Origin: Oegoconia quadripuncta
Taxonomy: Eukaryota > Arthropoda > Insecta > Lepidoptera > Autostichidae
Length of the DNA stretch: 64,000 nucleotides
Assembly (NCBI GenBank): GCA_949316235.1
Contig: OX438744.1
Coordinates: 1,116,001-1,180,000, forward strand
Direction of reading: 5' to 3'
The notes under the pieces are model-generated. The model did not search any database. It was not told the DNA's origin and saw only the letters and a program-made list of their open reading frames with translations. The translations under genes and the position numbers were made by a program. Shown one piece after another: positions 54,101 through 60,100 of the stretch. The stretch's first letter is position 1. Each line of letters begins with the position of its first letter.

Positions 54101-57100
54101 CAATATAGTGATATAGCTAAATTCCAGAGCGTCTTTATTTAATCTTTGTATCTATACGATACAGTAAGCCTAATACAGCTCTGATTACTAACATGGGTAG
54201 AAGACCTGCACAGGCATATAGAGGAACGAAGCGAAGTTTATCGCAAGCGCGAAGCAATCCCAATAGATCTTGATGGGGCTGTAGGGATGCCAGATGAACC
54301 ACCGCGCGCTCTGCATCTGTCGGTGCTGCTCTAGGTGAAGGCTCTTTGTGCTGCGGATGAAGAGGACCGACCCGTGGTGCCAGCTGCACGCGAGGAGTAT
54401 AGTGCGGAGCTGGAATGGAGACTAGTGTTGGCCGACTCTTCGTAGTTTGGATAGCGATAGTTGGCTTTAGCAAGAAAAGGTTATTACAAAATTAGTGACT
54501 ACCTGAATGACAAACATGCTCGGTATATTTCGAAAATTATAAAATTGTTTTAGTTGTATACTTTTTCTTTGGACAACAATGATCCTGAGGGCTTTTTGCG
54601 CAGCTTCAACCAAAATTGAAAATTTAGTAAGCGAAAAAACAAGGAAAATCGGTCGGTTCACGCATTGTCCGCCAAGAGAACAAATCCGCCGCGGTTCTGA
54701 CGATTTCGGGACTAAGCCCATGACTCCACTGCCTGCTTTTTTGCAGACTGACTCGATGTGACCTCGCAACGTCTTGTCGCTGTTCAAACTGAGCGTTCCG
54801 TTAATTCCCTCAAAAAGCTCCGCTTCTTTTACCACAGATAATTGCTTTCCGAAGCGGCAGTAGCTTGGATATACTGACTGACAGATAAATGCAATAAGCC
54901 ATTTTATTGCTTCCAATAAAATTGACATTCAACAAATGATATCATGTATCTTACGTTGAAGTAAATGCTTGAAGTTTGAATGACAACATCTAGTTTAAAC
55001 GATAACATCTACAATATTAAAAGGGTATTGGCAATATTATCGGTTGTATTGTTGTTCATCAGTAATATGGCTCTATTCTTATTTCCAAAAGGCTGTTATG
55101 AAATTTCTGACTATATGGATGATAGTCTACTTATACAATACAGTATATATTTTTCCAATGTCGAATCACAAATTGTAACCTAAACCTCACTTAAAAGAGC
55201 AACCCTTGAATTTCTTGCGCGTTCTTCTCTGGGCAGTCAGCTTTGTGAATGAGCAGTAATTCAATCAATCAGGAACATTTAAATATATTATAGAAATTAC
55301 ACTATAGGCGGCCTTATCGCTATTATAATTTTAATATTAAGTTAGAAAATGTGACGTTTTCAAGTACATAATTTTATACATCGCGTGAAACAGGATGGAG
55401 AACCTATCACTCTTTAAACGGACAACCAATATTAAATAACTTTTTCTTTGTGCCCATGGGATACGGGAATTTTGGAGCTAGCTTGTGGTGTCCATGAGGA
55501 ACAGCTGTGAACGTGTTAAAAACTAGTACCTTGCAGGTGAGAAGCCGACACCAGCCTGCTGTCGGTGTGCTATATTCGCAGGTAGCTCCCGGCGGCAGCA
55601 TGCACACATGTTTGCCATTACTATACATGTTTCACTCAGTAGTCTTGTCTAAATCGTATAATACGACGAGCAACGTTTGTAGGTCAATCAACAAGGAGGT
55701 GTGGTCCAATTATTCTCACTTCTGCACTCCTTCCACTGTAGGTAACTCCTGTAATCCAGGATCAACAGTGATGCTTTGCACGGCGCCTGTGAAGGTGGAC
55801 GGGGCCGGTATTGCTACCTTGGACCCCAGACTGGTTATACAATTTAAGGGAGAAAAAGTAGGAAAGACAGTCGGTAGCACTTTCCCAGCAAATGGGAGTA
55901 TAGCTCATGTGATGCAAGAACGCCAAAAGGCCAACCAATGCGGGGGAGAGAGCCGAGTGAAGCTCGACTCCCTAATTTAACACACCACGGACGGCGCCAG
56001 ATCGCAGTGAGCGTTGATGGGGTGACAGAAGGCTACCGCAGATAAAAGTGCCAATAGTAGATATGGCAGAAGCTTTATTATGCCGCCAGTGAAACTTTGT
56101 AGTAAGACAAAGTTTATAGATTACGATCTACGAATTGTATAGAAAAGTAAGCAATTGCAACTAAGCACTCACACTCAAAGCTTGCACGCGATTGGTCGCG
56201 TCAAGGTCACTCACCGGCCGGTGACTCGAGTGTCACAGCTTACTGGTGCGCGCGCTGTCCCTATTTTAAGCCCACCCACAGCGGGTTCTATTTTGTGAGG
56301 CCCTTTTTTGGCCTTAGTTTACTCTTCTATACAATTATTATTCGTAGATTATGATTGGCAAAAACCAAAAATGAAATCGAGCATTGGAATAGGTATTTCA
56401 AACGTGGTTATCTACAAGGAACAAGGGGGATTATTTGTCCATCGTAATCTAAATACATATACGTCACTTTTAAGACTGCAAAGTTTTAGACAAAGCAATT
56501 ATTGTCAGGGCCGCCGAACACGGAAAATCCTGGTTCATTGGGATATTAATGCCTTCCTCGATTTATACGCAATGCACTTGTTATTTCTGTTAGCAATCCG
56601 GACGAGGCGGCGACAAATTATCTATGTATTACAATTATTTCTGAAATGAAAATAGTCTTGACATCCGTCATTTGTCAGTTTAACAGGTCAGAAGATTTAT
56701 TCTCTGGCATCGAAAGAGATCTATTTGAAAGTATATACCTTCTTTGATCTTACTATAGTAATCAGCTTATTAGAGCAGCCTTTTACCAGTGTCCAGTATA
56801 TTAGTAGGTACCTGTGTTAAAAAAATAAATTGATATTCTTTAATAAGAACCTTTACCCTAGTTTATATTGAAATATGAAATAAACCGCACTGAAACCGGA
56901 CCACACGTTATTGAGATACGTCATTTACGGGCAGCTTCCGCTACCAAGCGACGAAATGCTGGAACAATATCCCTCCCCCCACAAGAACTTTGATGTGGAA
57001 ATTCACTTTCAAGAAAAGGCTAAAATCTTCAATTCTAGATTTCCAAAAGTTAAATGTGTGAAGGAGGGATCGTGATGCGGTTGCTGCTGCCTTAAGATAT

Positions 57101-60100
57101 TAATTTGAGAACACGTGGTTTTATGAATTCACACTAAATTATGTTGAGCACCTAGTGATCCGTTTTATTTTATTATTGAATCTTAATTATGAATGTATGT
57201 CGTTGTCTCAATCTTTTGTAAGCTAATTCACATATTTATTTACTTATTTATTCCAATCTACAGTAACCGACAGTGTATCTGTATCTATTTGAGTACCTAT
57301 ACTGCATTTGAATACACATATATCTAATCTACGTGACATTATTCATTGACGCGCACAGTAAAATATGCTTGTCTGGTTGTTCTCTTTTGTACCAGTGTCT
57401 CCTCGTGGGTAATAGCTGAAAAACAATGCTTTGCTCTCTGAGCAATTACACACACTGAGCTATGACCCATTTGTACGGCTGTAGCACACACATACTCTAG
57501 TGTATCCTGATGTTACTTTTATGGATTATAATAAAATATGTTTATCCAATTGCTTTGGAACTTATGGTATGTGTGTGACTGGAGATACAAATAATCGATT
57601 CATCTATCTATCTGGTAGATCCTGAGTGTAGATCCCGGTGATCCAGCTATTTTAAATCTTACCATTATTATTTTATAAGAATAAATTCAAATTTATTAGA
57701 TTTTTATAGCCATTAAGAAAACTAAAAAAGAGTTGTAACGGAAATTATTAATAATTGTTTAAAATTTGTAATGTTTTACCGGCTGGTCTAATGTAAAATG
57801 TAAATATTTCCGGTTATTGGGAGCTTAAATCTTTCCGAGTGCGGAGTCTCCCCGAAGACAATGGATCACCGCTTAAATTATGTACCGATCTTGCTCCGCG
57901 TGTCCTGACCCGTCAAACCCCGTTTGACGACCTCACTAACGCTACAGAGTTGCTGTAGCGCTGTTATAGTAGATAGGTGTGTCTAGAAATCATAAGTGAG
58001 AAAAGCAAAGGCAGGTTTTCTAAGTTATTTAAAAATCTATTGTCTAATTACCCCGCTCAGTCAACGTGATCTATCCATTAAATTGTGATACTCTACTACT
58101 AAGTATAACTTCTTCTTTTTTACGCGGGGATATGCACTACGCATTATGTGGGATGCGAGACGGTTATGTGGGACTCCCCTCCCTGTCGCGATGTATACCC
58201 ACTAAACCCGGCGACCTTCCTTGGCAGTAGGGAGGACCTGGGTATGCATAGGTCTTCCGAGTCCCCTCGCCATGTCCCTGCTCGTAAGGAGAGGCTCGTT
58301 CTCGAAGGGCTAGAGCTACTAAGTCTACCTACCTACTTTGTATTGTAATTTGTACTGTATACTGTAAGGGTGTTACCAGACCAATCGATCGATTGTCGGT
58401 CGACGGCATCGGTCAACGTCGATCGAAGTTGATTGATTGGTCTGGTAGTTTTAATTGATCGACAGATACCGTTCGACTAACCAATCGATTGCTTGCCGTT
58501 CGATGGCACCGATCGATATGAGCGTTCGCGAGTGAACATTCGGCACGCGGCGCAGCTGATCAAGCAGCTCGATCGACGTCGACTATTCCATTCTACCATC
58601 GATCGATGACGGCGATCGACGATCGATCGATTGGTGTGGTAACACCCTAACTGAGACTAATATACTCCCACAGACAAACTGATCAATTTGGTTTTGTGGG
58701 GCTAGCCTATTACAAATAAATAATGAATGGATTGAGTGGAGACCACGTACCTGCAAGCGCAACCTAAGACGTCCACCCATAAGGTGGAAGGACGATCTTA
58801 TGAAGGTCGCGCTGTAAATCTATAGGGGAGGCCTATGTGGAGGTCCTGTGGCTGATATGATGATGAAATTCAAATGATGGACAGTGATGTCACGCTTGAA
58901 AACAAAGAGCAAATGTTGTTATTACATACCAAAATAGTTCTTTAATGCAAGGAGAATACACCGTGTAACGGTTAAGTGTAGTCATATTTTAAGGGCTTGT
59001 TCTACCCATCAATACGAACAACTTTTACTATGGGGGCAACTTCGAAATCGCGAAAAAAAAATGAGCTGTTCCATAGAAAATTTCAATAACCTCCCGATGC
59101 AATGTATGAAACAGCTGATTTTTTTTTCGCGATTTCGAAGTTGCCCCCATAGTAAAAGTTGTTCGTATTGATGGGTAGAACAAGCCCTTAAAATATGACT
59201 ACACTTAACCGTTACACCCTGTATAATCTCACTATAACATATTATAATGTACAAATAATATATATTGTTTGTTTGCAGAAGAAGACGTTCACGGTGGTGC
59301 ATGGTGGGCGAGCGGCAGGCCTGACGCTGGACTGGTCCTCGGGGTTCTCCCTCAGCGAGGGCACGCCTGGCGCGCCGCCCGTCTGGACCTACAGGTGAGT
59401 ACGCTGAGGACAGCTGGTTATTACCATTCGAGGATAATTATGACTAGAAAATTAGAAGGTTCTTATTTTGCACAACTTGTTTACCACAATCACATACCCC
59501 AACCTATTTGGGGGACTGGCTATCTTTTCTCAAGCAGCCGAAACACAATGCTATCAACATTGCTGCTTGGTACGCCAGACGGACATTTAAAAACACTCGA
59601 CTACGAGTACCAGACAAGCCGAGTACTAAACGTACCCCGCTGAGAAACAACTCCGCGACCTCCATTTTTGTAAAACTGTGCCCTAACGGTTTTTTGAAAC
59701 ACGCTAGATGTTTCCTTCCTTTTTTTTTTTTTTTTTTTAATTAGAATGGGGTCGCTCTTGACCTTAATCTGGACTAATGTCGAGATAAGGTCTACGATGG
59801 AACGAGCTTTCCCAGAAGATGCCTATTTAACCTGACTTTAAAGAGCTGCGGGTTATATGCGATTGGAAACACAGACGGAGGCAATGCGTTCCACTCCTTA
59901 GCCGTGCGCATGAGAAACGAAGACCTAAAACGCTTGGTCCTTATAAATGGCACGTCAACTAAGTGCGGGTGATATCCTGCGGTACGTCTTGAATTTCGAT
60001 GTAAGAACGGGGATGGCGGGATCAATTTTGCTGTTTTACCGTGATAAATGCTAGTTTTTATTTCGGGATTGACACGGAAGAAAGATAGGACGCGACAGTG

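Noticed and set aside
54467..54928. 153-codon minus ORF as a single coding exon
   Set aside because: It crosses sequence shared with 49337-49545 that is not open there. Only the 54662-54808 part has a case as an exon.
57040..57090. Selenoprotein reading through TGA followed by CGCCC
   Set aside because: No SECIS-like hairpin was noticed, and to my knowledge Lepidoptera have lost selenoproteins.
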